Part shown: in pieces, positions 1 through 8,201 of the stretch
Numbering within the stretch: position 1 is the first letter of the stretch
How the letters are laid out: each line of letters begins with the position of its first letter
NCBI RefSeq assembly: GCF_025833875.1
Contig: NZ_JAOYOD010000001.1
Location: 930,001-994,000 of the forward strand
Length of the DNA: 64,000 nucleotides
Reading direction: 5' to 3'
Origin: Reichenbachiella ulvae
Lineage (GTDB): Bacteria; Bacteroidota; Bacteroidia; Cytophagales; Cyclobacteriaceae
Program-made: the position numbers and the translations under genes
Notes under the pieces: model-generated
Seen by the model: the letters and a program-made list of their open reading frames with translations, nothing else
What the model was told of the DNA's origin: nothing
The model's database searches: none

Positions 1-378
1 GCAGTAGTCGACGTGTCGTCGTTTGAAGTCTCGGAAATAGTGAATGACAGCACTTCAAAAATCTCATTGACATCCTATGCACCAAATGAGTTGGTATATC
101 AATCCAGTAGTAATAAAGCTGGCTTAGCTGTCTTTTCTGAAATTTACTATCCCGAAGGCTGGAAGGCAACGATCGATGGTGAGGAAGTAAAGATATTGCG
201 TGCTAATTATGTGCTTCGTGCACTCGAAGTACCAGCTGGGGAACACAAAATTGTTTTCACCTTTGCCCCATCATCTTACCGTATAGGTAATACGATTACC
301 TGGGTGTTTAATGTGCTGCTTATTCTTTCCTGTTTAGGATATGTTGGCTATGCTTTTGTGGGAAAGAGTAAGGAATAA
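1..378 (+). CDS. YfhO-family membrane protein, C-terminal part (5' end outside window)
   Basis: The reading frame is open from the first base, so only the last 125 residues are visible and no start can be assigned. They form a beta-rich extracytoplasmic domain containing the string YYPEGWKATIDG, followed by a single hydrophobic segment (about visible residues 97-118) and a short basic tail ending KSKE. This matches the end of the large bacterial YfhO-type membrane proteins, polytopic GT-C-like proteins that are implicated in envelope glycosylation. The following genes on the other strand belong to polysaccharide metabolism, which fits. The family assignment rests on the tail only. Confidence 0.75.
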   Translation, partial: AVVDVSSFEVSEIVNDSTSKISLTSYAPNELVYQSSSNKAGLAVFSEIYYPEGWKATIDGEEVKILRANYVLRALEVPAGEHKIVFTFAPSSYRIGNTITWVFNVLLILSCLGYVGYAFVGKSKE

Positions 379-381
379 TAA

Positions 382-924
382 CTATTTGCGTTCGCAGTAG
401 ACGATGTAATGCCTTGGAACAAATCTTCTCAAAATAGGTCTAAGGCCAATTTTGTTTGCCTTATCCACCCACTTTTGGGAGTCCAGTATTTTCCATCCTG
501 CTTTGTCTAAAAGCATATCGAATTGTCTGGGTTCGAATTCGTGATAGTGCCTGTCAAAAGGGTCTTTTTCATTCCAGTAGGCAGTTGAAAACCATAGTCT
601 TAATGGAACCGATGCAATTAGTTTTTTTGCTTTGGTTTCCTTTAAAATTGGAAAAGGAGAAACCAGATGCTCAAAGATTTCAAAAGCAGTCAATACATCA
701 CATTTCGAATCGATTACCGATTGATTGTCCAGATCAAGGTCTAATCCCAAGGCAGTGTTTTGAATGTCGTACCCTAAAGATTTTATTTGATCTGAAAGAG
801 GATTTGAAGGGCCTAAGTCCAAGATGCTTTCTTCCTTGTCAATTTTGTCAGAAAGAAAAGCGATGGTTTTTTGATACCTCTCAGAGGATTTTTGAATGTA
901 TTCCCCGATAAACTGTTCGGACAT
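382..924 (-). CDS. Class I SAM-dependent methyltransferase
   Basis: This 180-residue protein has a Rossmann-fold methyltransferase core. Motif I is ILDLGPSNPLSDQI at about residues 34-47, an acidic D-L-D-L-D motif II lies near residue 62, and a post-motif region with FEIFEHLVSPFP follows. The EhhEH-type string is typical of family 11/25 methyltransferases found in glycan gene clusters. It starts 3 bases after the stop of the wecB-like gene and is probably co-transcribed with it, so modification of a surface sugar or lipid-linked glycan is the likely role. The acceptor cannot be read from sequence. Confidence 0.85.
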   Translation of the reverse strand: MSEQFIGEYIQKSSERYQKTIAFLSDKIDKEESILDLGPSNPLSDQIKSLGYDIQNTALGLDLDLDNQSVIDSKCDVLTAFEIFEHLVSPFPILKETKAKKLIASVPLRLWFSTAYWNEKDPFDRHYHEFEPRQFDMLLDKAGWKILDSQKWVDKANKIGLRPILRRFVPRHYIVYCERK

Positions 925-927
925 GAC

Positions 928-2019
928 TTAAAATTTACTTTTTAAAACATCAATTATACGCTCGGCAGTTTTTCCATCCCATTTATCGGGAATTTTTGAC
1001 TCCTTCCATTGTTTGGCTAAAATCTGCTCTATGGACTTTTTGAGCAATTCCATATCGTTTCCAATTAAAATGTTAGAGCCGATGGTAATGGTCTCGGGTC
1101 TCTCTGTGTTTAGTCTAAGAGTTAGACATGGTACCTTCAAGAAGGTCGATTCTTCCTGAATCCCACCCGAATCAGTGATGATGGCCAGACTGTTCTTTAA
1201 TAGATAAATGAAATTAAGGTATCCCTGAGGTTCTACAAGTTCGATATTTTGAAAAGAATGATCCCTCTCTTTAAGTGAGTTAAGAGTTCTTGGGTGGATT
1301 GGGAAAACGACTTTTTTGTCTTTTACAAACTCATCAATAGACTTAAGCTGATCGATCAGATGATCAAATGAATCCACATTAGAAGGGCGGTGGAGTGTTA
1401 ATAAAAAGAACTCTCCTGGAGCAATTCCCTTCTCTTCTAAAAAGTCTGGAGGAGTTAGTTTGTCTAGATTATATGCCAGGGTGTCGATCATCGTATTTCC
1501 TACAAAATGAACGTTATCGCTATTCTTTCCTTCGCTAAGTAAGATCTTGCTAGCGTCCTCTGTAGTAGTGAAGAAATAATCCGAGATGGAATCTGTAACC
1601 ATTCTATTGATCTCTTCTGGCATTTCTAGATCGTAGGATCTTAATCCTGCTTCCACGTGCGCTACCTTATGGTTCAATTTCTTTGCAACCAGAGAGCAAG
1701 CCACTGTGGAGTTGATATCACCAACCACTAGTACCAAATTAGTTTCAGGCTTTTGAAGAAGAAATTCTTCAAATTTGACCATGATTTGAGCTGTTTGCTG
1801 GGCGTGTGTCCCAGACCCTACCTGCAAATTGATGTCAGGTTCGGGAATTTGTAATTCCTCAAAAAATGTATCGCTCATTTTTTTGTCATAATGCTGGCCC
1901 GTGTGAACTAAATCATAACTGAAGTTTTCGCCTTTACTAATTCGAGCGTTAATCTCTCTGATTATGGGGGCGATTTTCATAAAATTAGGTCTGGCACCTG
2001 CTATAATGACTATGTGCAT
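928..2019 (-). CDS. wecB: UDP-N-acetylglucosamine 2-epimerase (non-hydrolysing)
   Basis: The 363-residue protein has the usual length for the non-hydrolysing epimerase that interconverts UDP-GlcNAc and UDP-ManNAc. Family signatures visible are ARPNFMKIAPI at the N-terminus, HTGQHYDKKMSD near residue 43, VEAGLRS near 122, LTLHRPSN near 210 and the nucleotide-binding DSGGIQEES near 283. UDP-ManNAc(-derived) sugars feed enterobacterial-common-antigen-like or capsule glycans. The methyltransferase at 382-924 follows after 3 bases, and a divergent glycosyltransferase lies upstream, so this is a small surface-glycan locus. The symbol is by family; the physiological glycan is unknown. Confidence 0.93.
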   Translation of the reverse strand: MHIVIIAGARPNFMKIAPIIREINARISKGENFSYDLVHTGQHYDKKMSDTFFEELQIPEPDINLQVGSGTHAQQTAQIMVKFEEFLLQKPETNLVLVVGDINSTVACSLVAKKLNHKVAHVEAGLRSYDLEMPEEINRMVTDSISDYFFTTTEDASKILLSEGKNSDNVHFVGNTMIDTLAYNLDKLTPPDFLEEKGIAPGEFFLLTLHRPSNVDSFDHLIDQLKSIDEFVKDKKVVFPIHPRTLNSLKERDHSFQNIELVEPQGYLNFIYLLKNSLAIITDSGGIQEESTFLKVPCLTLRLNTERPETITIGSNILIGNDMELLKKSIEQILAKQWKESKIPDKWDGKTAERIIDVLKSKF

Positions 2020-2120
2020 ATCGTGTTTTTAATCAATTATCAAATTCGATTTCTATGCTGCTAAATTGTCTTATTTTTGTCGAAAATGAACCTTTTATTT
2101 CAAACAAAAACCAGAACTCT

Positions 2121-3332
2121 TTGGGACGTAAAATACTAATGCTTTTAAATGAACCTTATCCAACGGATATCAGGGTTTTAAAAGAATCAAGATCATTGTT
2201 AGAGGCCGAATTTGAAATAACGCTTTGTTGTCTGGCCCGAAAAGACGAAAAGTTGGAAGAAGAGGTTGGGGGCGTAAGAGTTTTGAGACTTAAAGGGTCT
2301 GAGTCGACTGCCAAGAAAGGTCTCCTGGATATGTACTTGTCTATGACCAGGATTAATCCACTATTCAGTAGATTTCTTAAAAATCTTTTTTCCAAAGAGA
2401 CCTTTGATTTTGTTCATGTTCATGATTTGCCACTGTTTTTCACGGCCAGGTCCGTGAGCCCAGTGCCTGTTTTTTTAGATCTTCATGAAAACTATCCTGA
2501 CGCCCTTTCAGTTTGGTTTAAATGGAGAAAGAATCCACTGATTCGATTGAAGAATAGAATGTTTTTCAATTATCCCCACTGGCAAAAGTTTGAGCAGGAC
2601 GCTGTTAAAGAAGCAGATCATGTAATTGCTGTGGTAGATGAGATGAAAGAAAGGCTGCTCGATCAAACGGGCCTTGAATCAGATAAAATAACTGTAGTGT
2701 CCAATATGGAGGATCGATACTTTTTGGAGCAGGAGGTTGATCCTCAGGTGTTTGAAAAGTACAAGGGTAGGTTTATTGTAAGCTATACAGGTAATGTAGG
2801 TCCCCATCGAGGAGTCGATACATTGGTAAAGTCAATGGCTTTTTTAAAGGACCATGAAGACATAGTTGTACTGATAATTGGTAACTGCTCGGATGATACT
2901 CGATCTTATCTGGAAAGTTTGGTAGAAGAAAATGGTTTGCAGGGAAGAGTGGAACTTTGGGGCTACCGTCCCTTTCATCAATTTTATTCTTTCATGAATA
3001 TGTCTGACGTGAATATTATACCTCACAATAAATCTGGACATACGGATCATACTATACCACATAAGCTGTTTCAGGCCATGATGGTGGGCAAACCGGTAAT
3101 AGTGAGTAGTTGCAAACCTTTGAAGAGAACAGTAGAGCTTAGTAAGGCTGGGTTGGTATTTGAGGCAGAAAATGCGGAGGATTTGTCCAAACAAATATTA
3201 AGACTCTATCAGGAAACTGAATTATACAAGGAATTGGGAGTGAATGCAAAAAAAGCAACTATAGATGGAGATATGAATTGGGAAAATGAGGGTAGAAAAT
3301 TAGTTGAACTTTATTCCCATTTTTCTAATTGA
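2121..3332 (+). CDS. Glycosyltransferase family 4 protein
   Basis: The protein has a GT-B fold: an N-terminal acceptor domain beginning KILMLLNEPYPTDIRV and a C-terminal donor domain with YTGNVGPHRGVDTLV, GYRPFHQFY and HTIPHKLFQAMMVGKPVI, where the nucleotide-sugar binding ExxE-type region is replaced by a weaker motif. An in-frame ATG exists at 2055, but its N-terminal 22 residues are not family-like. I prefer TTG at 2121 (just before GRKILM), with ATG 2139 as the alternative; a TATTTTTG sequence at 2072-2079 could be the -10-like element, which would also exclude 2055. The role is probably transfer of a hexose-type sugar to a surface glycan. Confidence 0.85.
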   Translation: MGRKILMLLNEPYPTDIRVLKESRSLLEAEFEITLCCLARKDEKLEEEVGGVRVLRLKGSESTAKKGLLDMYLSMTRINPLFSRFLKNLFSKETFDFVHVHDLPLFFTARSVSPVPVFLDLHENYPDALSVWFKWRKNPLIRLKNRMFFNYPHWQKFEQDAVKEADHVIAVVDEMKERLLDQTGLESDKITVVSNMEDRYFLEQEVDPQVFEKYKGRFIVSYTGNVGPHRGVDTLVKSMAFLKDHEDIVVLIIGNCSDDTRSYLESLVEENGLQGRVELWGYRPFHQFYSFMNMSDVNIIPHNKSGHTDHTIPHKLFQAMMVGKPVIVSSCKPLKRTVELSKAGLVFEAENAEDLSKQILRLYQETELYKELGVNAKKATIDGDMNWENEGRKLVELYSHFSN

Positions 3333-3344
3333 GAATAGAAAAGG

Positions 3345-3380
3345 AAATGGCCAGGTATCTATATTAAGTTCTGGCCATTT
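3345..3380. terminator. Shared hairpin between convergent genes
   Basis: AAATGGCCAG at 3345-3354 pairs perfectly with CTGGCCATTT at 3371-3380 across a 16-base loop. It lies between the stop of the glycosyltransferase (3332) and the stop of the SRPBCC gene (3388), so it can end transcription from both sides. The tails are A/T-rich but not clean T-runs, which makes it a weaker terminator than others in the window. Confidence 0.5.
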
Positions 3381-3387
3381 ATATTCT

Positions 3388-4008
3388 TTATAAATCAACA
3401 GATACAGAATCAATACCCATCATAGTCGAGTCTGATTCTATTGTCATTTCTGCATGCTCTATTTCTTCTGGTAGGCCTTCTACATATGTTTTTAGATCGG
3501 CAAGGCCTTCTTCGTAGGATGGTCCTAACATACTTTCCATCATTAACCCGAAATAATGCATATATGGATTAGGACCTAAATCCCCTTCGTAAGTCCAGGT
3601 TACATTCGAGCTACCATTTTCTTCTTTGATGATGAATGAAGCGTAGGACGGAGCATCAAATCCTTCAAAATACATTTCAGTCTTGACTAACTCCGATTCT
3701 TCTAATTCTATGATCTCCTGGCTTCCTTTGCCTACTTTTTCATGTTCGCTCTCCCAACTCATCTTCATCCCAACTTCTCCATCGGGGCCTTCAAATTCGT
3801 ATTGGGTACCATCCGGATCAATTTTATGCCAGGGAGACCAATTGTACATCTGTCTAAAGTCTTTGGTTACGTCGTAAATTTTCTGTGGTGAGGCATCGAT
3901 TGAGATACTTCGTTCGAGTGATACTTCTCTTGGGAGGAACCAGCCGATTAATGCTAAAACTCCCATCGAAATGACAATTACTTGAATAATGATTTTAAGC
4001 GCTTTCAT
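3388..4008 (-). CDS. SRPBCC family (polyketide cyclase-like) membrane-anchored protein
   Basis: The 206-residue protein starts with a hydrophobic anchor (residues about 4-23) followed by a START/SRPBCC ligand-binding domain: SISIDASPQKIYDVTKDFRQ leads into WSPWHKIDPDG, and later WTYEGDLGPNPYMHYFG. These are the hallmarks of the polyketide_cyc2-type proteins common in Bacteroidota. The last 25 residues are acidic and serine-rich and may be disordered. The natural ligand is unknown. Its own promoter would lie in the 99-base gap shared with the divergent RDD gene. Confidence 0.8.
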   Translation of the reverse strand: MKALKIIIQVIVISMGVLALIGWFLPREVSLERSISIDASPQKIYDVTKDFRQMYNWSPWHKIDPDGTQYEFEGPDGEVGMKMSWESEHEKVGKGSQEIIELEESELVKTEMYFEGFDAPSYASFIIKEENGSSNVTWTYEGDLGPNPYMHYFGLMMESMLGPSYEEGLADLKTYVEGLPEEIEHAEMTIESDSTMMGIDSVSVDL

Positions 4009-4068
4009 AAGTTTTAGGTTTAGTTAATATGAAAGCATCAAATTAATCAATTAGATCACTTGATTCAA

Positions 4069-4076
4069 TACTTTTG
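4069..4076 (+). promoter_or_regulatory. Candidate -7 element (TACTTTTG) for the RDD gene
   Basis: The sequence fits the Bacteroidota -7 consensus TAnnTTTG exactly and lies 31 bases before the ATG at 4108. No good TTTG element is visible at the expected upstream spacing, so this is a weak call. Confidence 0.25.
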
Positions 4077-4107
4077 TAAGCAAATTTGAATTGTACGAAA
4101 CCTTAAT

Positions 4108-4548
4108 ATGAATAGGAACTTGAATCATTTTGCAGACTTTTCACAACGATTGCTTGCATACAACCTTGATCTCACGGTTTTGCTTCTTTTATTATTTCCG
4201 CTTTCATTTTTGATCTCGATAGATTGGATTTATTACGCATTGTGTTTTGTGATTGTATGCATATATCATTCGGTTTTGGAGAGGACTAGCTGGCATGCAA
4301 CCGTTGGTAAGCATTATACTCAAATGAAAGTGGTTGATTATAAAACAAAGGAGGGGATTTCTATGGGAAGAGCTTTGTTGCGAATATTAGCTAAGTTCCT
4401 TTCCTTGGCTCCATGTTTTGCTGGTTTTTTCTTGATTTATTTTAGGGCTGATCGTAGGGCTTTACATGACTTGATAGCAGGGACTTGTGTCATTAGATTT
4501 TCTAAGTTGAAGACAAAGGATCCTATTACTAAAGGAAATAAAATGTAG
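4108..4548 (+). CDS. RDD family membrane protein
   Basis: The 146-residue protein has the RDD family plan: an N-terminal FADFSQRLLAYNLDL segment carrying the Arg-Asp residues, a hydrophobic hairpin (about residues 22-60), a conserved SWHATVGKHYTQMKVVD stretch, and a third membrane segment near 95-115 followed by RRALHDLIAGT, the family's C-terminal signature. RDD proteins are small integral membrane proteins; some have been linked to ion or proton transport, but the function is generally not known. It stands alone between a divergent SRPBCC gene and a co-directional UPF0114 gene 76 bases downstream. Confidence 0.85.
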   Translation: MNRNLNHFADFSQRLLAYNLDLTVLLLLLFPLSFLISIDWIYYALCFVIVCIYHSVLERTSWHATVGKHYTQMKVVDYKTKEGISMGRALLRILAKFLSLAPCFAGFFLIYFRADRRALHDLIAGTCVIRFSKLKTKDPITKGNKM

Positions 4549-4624
4549 TGGGGACAGGCAGAAAAGAAAATTAATCTTATTTTAGCCTTATTGAATAATA
4601 TTGATAATCAACAGTCAAAAAACT

Positions 4625-5188
4625 ATGGCACGAAAGAGTAAAGCTTTTTCTTGGTTCGAGAATACATTTGAAGGAATCATCTTCTGGAGTAGATGGGTTC
4701 AGGCACCTTTGTATGGTGGATTAATTGTAGGGGCGGTTTTGTATTTGGTTACTTTCTTTAATGAACTTGTACACCTCTTTCATCAAGTAATTGGTGGAGA
4801 AACTGAAACCAAAGTGATGCTTACCCTTTTGAGTTTGGTAGATATCTCTATGGTGATGAACCTGGTTGTGATGGTTTCTATTGGAGGTTACTCGATCTTT
4901 ACTTCTAAAATAGATGTAGAAATGCATGAGGATAAACCCCTATGGTTAGAAGGTTTGGATGCAGGTATGTTGAAAATTAAACTGGCAACCTCTCTCGCCT
5001 CTATTTCTGGGGTTCAGCTGTTGAAAAAATTTGTTGACTACAGGGAGATTTCTCTTGTAGAAGGTAATGAAGGTATCTACGTGGAGATTGTGATTCACAT
5101 GGTTTTCATTCTTTCTGCTTTGTTACTATCTGTTACGGAGAAAACCATCCACTCATACGCTCACCAAGGACCAGAGGGAGAACATTAA
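4625..5188 (+). CDS. UPF0114 (YqhA/TIGR00645) family membrane protein
   Basis: From ATG 4625 the protein has 187 residues beginning MARKSKAFSWFENTFEG. An in-frame start at 4601 would add eight residues not shared by the family. Four hydrophobic segments are visible (about residues 22-45, 70-95, 118-140 and 155-175). The strings WSRWVQAPLYGGL and MVSIGGYSIFTSK are characteristic of UPF0114. The family is widespread and of unknown function. An intrinsic terminator follows 25 bases after the stop. Confidence 0.85.
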   Translation: MARKSKAFSWFENTFEGIIFWSRWVQAPLYGGLIVGAVLYLVTFFNELVHLFHQVIGGETETKVMLTLLSLVDISMVMNLVVMVSIGGYSIFTSKIDVEMHEDKPLWLEGLDAGMLKIKLATSLASISGVQLLKKFVDYREISLVEGNEGIYVEIVIHMVFILSALLLSVTEKTIHSYAHQGPEGEH

Positions 5189-5213
5189 GATTAATTGGAA
5201 CTAAAAAATATTT

Positions 5214-5240
5214 AAGGCGCCAATTAAGGCGCCTTTTTTT
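5214..5240 (+). terminator. Intrinsic terminator after the UPF0114 gene
   Basis: AAGGCGCC (5214-5221), loop AATTAA, GGCGCCTT (5228-5235) form a perfect 8-bp GC-rich stem followed by a run of seven T (5234-5240). The T-run ends three bases before the ATG of the next gene, an unusual position (see findings). Confidence 0.85.
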
Positions 5241-5243
5241 GTG

Positions 5244-5792
5244 ATGAAAAATCCTTGGAAAAAACTCAGTGAAAAAGAAATCTATTCTAACCCATGGATT
5301 AGGGTCGAAGAGCATCAGGTAATCAATCCAAAAGGAGGGAAAGGGATTTATGGAAAGGTGCACTTCAAGGGTAGGGCATTGGCGGTGATTCCTATAGACA
5401 AGCATGGTCATACCTGGCTCGTTGGACAATATCGTTATACTTTGGATGAGTACAGTTGGGAAGTTCCGATGGGTGGAGTTCCACTGGAAGAAGATGTTTT
5501 GGATGGTGCCAAAAGAGAGTTGAAGGAAGAAACAGGGTTAACTGCAGCTGATTGGAAGCGAATTGCAAGGATTCATACCTCTAACTCTGTTACTGATGAG
5601 GAAGGCTTTATTTATGTCGCGAAAGGACTCACAGAAGGTGAGACAGAGTTTGATGAGACGGAGGATCTTGCCATCAAAAGACTTCCTATTGAGGAAGCCA
5701 TAGAAATGGTAATGTCAGGCGAAATAACCGATAGCTTGAGTATGGCAGGATTGTTAAAGGTGAAGGTTTTGATGGATCAGGGATTGATTTAG
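5244..5792 (+). CDS. NUDIX hydrolase
   Basis: The 182-residue protein carries a Nudix box at about residues 77-99, with GGVPLEEDVLDGAKRELKEE showing the GX5EX7REUXEE spacing. The context KVHFKGRALAVIPIDKHGHT and the WEVPMGG string resemble ADP-ribose pyrophosphatase-type (NudF-like) enzymes; the exact substrate is not certain. A GTG at 5241 precedes the ATG at 5244; family alignments favour the ATG (MKNPWKKLSEKEIYSNPWIR). The gene begins directly at the end of an intrinsic terminator and has no room for a normal leader from a promoter downstream of it. Confidence 0.9.
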   Translation: MKNPWKKLSEKEIYSNPWIRVEEHQVINPKGGKGIYGKVHFKGRALAVIPIDKHGHTWLVGQYRYTLDEYSWEVPMGGVPLEEDVLDGAKRELKEETGLTAADWKRIARIHTSNSVTDEEGFIYVAKGLTEGETEFDETEDLAIKRLPIEEAIEMVMSGEITDSLSMAGLLKVKVLMDQGLI

Positions 5793-6004
5793 GATTGGAT
5801 GTACTGTACAGCCCATTCTATTTCGGGGTTGAATTTCTGAATGATTCGGTTGGCCAAAAGCCAGTTGTCAGCCTCTAGACTCATCAGTACATCTATCGTT
5901 CCTGCTGGATGGGATTGAAAGTCATTTTTCAATGCTGATTTAGAACCTGCTTTCAGTCGTTTTTCCAGACTGTTTCTCCATAAATAAATCATAACCTGGC
6001 GCAT
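5789..6004 (-). CDS. Small hypothetical protein
   Basis: A 71-residue open frame overlaps the end of the NUDIX gene by 4 bases tail to tail. The product is basic at the N-terminus (RNSLEKRLKAGSKSALK) and ends in a helical, amphipathic stretch with EIEWAVQYIQS. It fills the only sizeable gap between the NUDIX and MATE genes. I recognise no family, and coding status rests on length and plausible composition only. Confidence 0.4.
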   Translation of the reverse strand: MRQVMIYLWRNSLEKRLKAGSKSALKNDFQSHPAGTIDVLMSLEADNWLLANRIIQKFNPEIEWAVQYIQS

Positions 6005-6193
6005 TTTGTTGATGAAGCAAATAAAGCTTGTTGAGTCTTAAAACTTTTATTTAATCGACAACTGGCTTTAATTCTTAGATGAAAGCCTTTAAAAGGAAGA
6101 AGTGAGGCTGAAAAAAGGGTTGAAGGAGATATAGGTTGTTTTAACCTGATAATTATTCCGTTCAGCGAAAAAATGAATTAATCCCAAACAACA

Positions 6194-7522
6194 TTGACAC
6201 TAAAAGAGCATTATAAGAAAAATATTGTGCTGGCCTATCCGGTTATATTGAGCCAGCTCGGTCACATTACTGTTTCGGTAGCAGATAGTGTGATGGTGGG
6301 ACAATTGGGGCCAATACCTCTGGCCTCAGTCTCTTTGGCATTAAGCGTAGTTACCTTGTTTATGCTTTTTGGAATTGGTGCTTCATATGGGATGACCCCT
6401 TTGGTTGCGGCTGCAGATGGAGCAAATGATAAGAAAAGCGCTGCTTCAATTTTAAAGAATGGATTGGTCTATAGTACCATACTCGGGATTCTCTTACTTG
6501 TTTTTTCTCTGCTTGCCGAACAGGTTTTTCCATTTCTTGGACAGGAAAAGGAGGTGGTATCAGGCGCATTGCCATTTTATAGAGTGGTAGGGATAAGTCT
6601 GTTACCCTTGATGCTGTTTCAGGGCTTTAGACAATTTGCAGAAGGCCTGTCAATGACCAGACAAGCTATGGTTATATCTATTGCTGGTAATGTGCTCAAT
6701 GTTTTCCTCAATTATGTGTTCATATTTGGTCATTTTGGGTGTCCTGCCTTAGGGATGGTAGGGGCAGGCTATGCTACTTTGATATCTCGAGTTGTTCAAG
6801 CGATTGCCATGGGCGTTTTTGTCGTGCGCTATCATCGATTCAGAAGATATGTAAGTGTTTTGGACTCAATAGAGATTGAGTGGAAAGTGATCAAAAGAAT
6901 TTTAAGAATAGGTGGTCCCACTGGATTACAGTTTGTATTTGAAATAGGCGCCTTTAGTGCATCTGCCATTATGGTGGGCTGGTTGGGGGCCTTGCCACTA
7001 GCTGCGCATCAGATTGCAATGAATCTTTCTGCAATTACCTACATGACTGCTACTGGTATTGCGTCTGCAGCTAGTATCAGAGTAGCTAATCAATTGGGGC
7101 GAAAGGATGAACATAACCTTATGTTGGCTGGTAAGACATGTTTTATCATGACCGTTGCACTAATGGCATTTTATTCCCTGTTGTTGGTGCTAGGTCGACA
7201 TTGGCTGCCTCAGTTGTATGTGGATAATCAGGAGGTCATTGAAATCGCCTCTGTATTGCTAGTAATTGTAGCACTCTATCAAATATCTGATGGGGTTCAG
7301 ACGGTGGGTTTGGGTGTGCTGCGAGGTTTAGCTGATGTGAAAGTGCCTACTTATGTGACATTAGTGACCTATTGGGTGATCGCCATACCTGTTGGCTATG
7401 TGTGTGCTTTTGTTTTTGAATGGGGGAGTGCAGGTGTTTGGGTTGGTCTATTGGTAGGCTTGACTCTGGCCGCCGTGGCTCATTTGTATCGTTTTAGGCA
7501 GCTCGTTAAATCTCGTTTTTAG
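6194..7522 (+). CDS. MATE family multidrug efflux transporter (NorM-like)
   Basis: The 442-residue protein has about twelve membrane helices in two homologous halves. The N-terminal half contains LAYPVILSQLGH, DSVMVGQLG and ALSVVTLFMLFGIGASYG; the second half contains RIGGPTGLQFVFE and AAHQIAMNLSAITYM, both standard MATE signatures. It would export cationic drugs or metabolites using a Na+ or H+ gradient. The start is TTG at 6194: the only in-frame upstream ATG (6173) is followed at once by a stop. It ends 4 bases into the convergent methyltransferase gene. Confidence 0.92.
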   Translation: MTLKEHYKKNIVLAYPVILSQLGHITVSVADSVMVGQLGPIPLASVSLALSVVTLFMLFGIGASYGMTPLVAAADGANDKKSAASILKNGLVYSTILGILLLVFSLLAEQVFPFLGQEKEVVSGALPFYRVVGISLLPLMLFQGFRQFAEGLSMTRQAMVISIAGNVLNVFLNYVFIFGHFGCPALGMVGAGYATLISRVVQAIAMGVFVVRYHRFRRYVSVLDSIEIEWKVIKRILRIGGPTGLQFVFEIGAFSASAIMVGWLGALPLAAHQIAMNLSAITYMTATGIASAASIRVANQLGRKDEHNLMLAGKTCFIMTVALMAFYSLLLVLGRHWLPQLYVDNQEVIEIASVLLVIVALYQISDGVQTVGLGVLRGLADVKVPTYVTLVTYWVIAIPVGYVCAFVFEWGSAGVWVGLLVGLTLAAVAHLYRFRQLVKSRF

Positions 7523-8199
7523 TAGATCTTTGCCAGGTATTGATCATTTTCGTCAGTGAATAAAATCTCCATATTCAGGCCTAATTCTGATGTGATTTCT
7601 TTCAGCTTGTCTTGATCGACGTATACCCAATCAAACCAATCCCCTTTTTGGTTTTTGTATTCGTATTGGTATCGCACTTCTCCAAAATACCCATCTGGCA
7701 TTGGGGTGCCATCTTCATACAAATAGGATATGTCCGAGGAGTCGGCCAGGATTTGTCCTCCTTCTTTTAGAAGACTTTGGCAATGTTTGAGGAGCGCAGG
7801 AACCTGATCTAATTTACCAGCTAAGCCTAAGCCATTCATGAGTAATAGAATGGTATCGTATTTTCCTTTATGCTTTTTGTAATCATCATTACTGAACTTC
7901 TTCATCCCAGACATTCTAAGGGTGTCAATGCAGCCTGGAGAGATGTCAAGGGCAGTAACATCGAATTTTAGTGCTTGAAGGAATAATGCATGTGCGCCAG
8001 CAGCAGCCCCCAAATCAAGGATGCTACCATAGCACGCACCAATAGCCGTATTCTCAAGTTCAGTAAAGTCCTCATGCTCTCTGAAAAATACCTCAACAGG
8101 CATTTCTTCGGTTTCGCCGTAGGAGTTGTGAAGAAGTAGGGGCGAGGCGTCTTCCTTTTTGTAGTAATCCAGTATTGCCTGTCCGTGAAGGTCTTTCAC
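7519..8199 (-). CDS. Class I SAM-dependent methyltransferase
   Basis: The 226-residue protein has motif I GSILDLGAAAGAHALFLQ near residues 58-75 and motif II FDVTALDISPGC near 78-89, followed by LLLMNGLGLAGKLDQVP and LLKEGGQILADSSDI. This is the Methyltransf_25/11 type fold with a C-terminal beta-rich extension (DWFDWVYVDQ). The substrate is unknown. It starts 2 bases after the ffh stop, so it is probably read through from ffh; a role connected with ffh is not implied. Confidence 0.85.
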   Translation of the reverse strand: MKDLHGQAILDYYKKEDASPLLLHNSYGETEEMPVEVFFREHEDFTELENTAIGACYGSILDLGAAAGAHALFLQALKFDVTALDISPGCIDTLRMSGMKKFSNDDYKKHKGKYDTILLLMNGLGLAGKLDQVPALLKHCQSLLKEGGQILADSSDISYLYEDGTPMPDGYFGEVRYQYEYKNQKGDWFDWVYVDQDKLKEITSELGLNMEILFTDENDQYLAKIY

Positions 8200-8201
8200 T
8201 C

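Noticed and set aside
2055..2120. N-terminal extension of the glycosyltransferase from ATG 2055
   Set aside because: The 22 extra residues are not conserved-looking and a TAnnTTTG-like element sits inside that stretch, so the later TTG or ATG is preferred.
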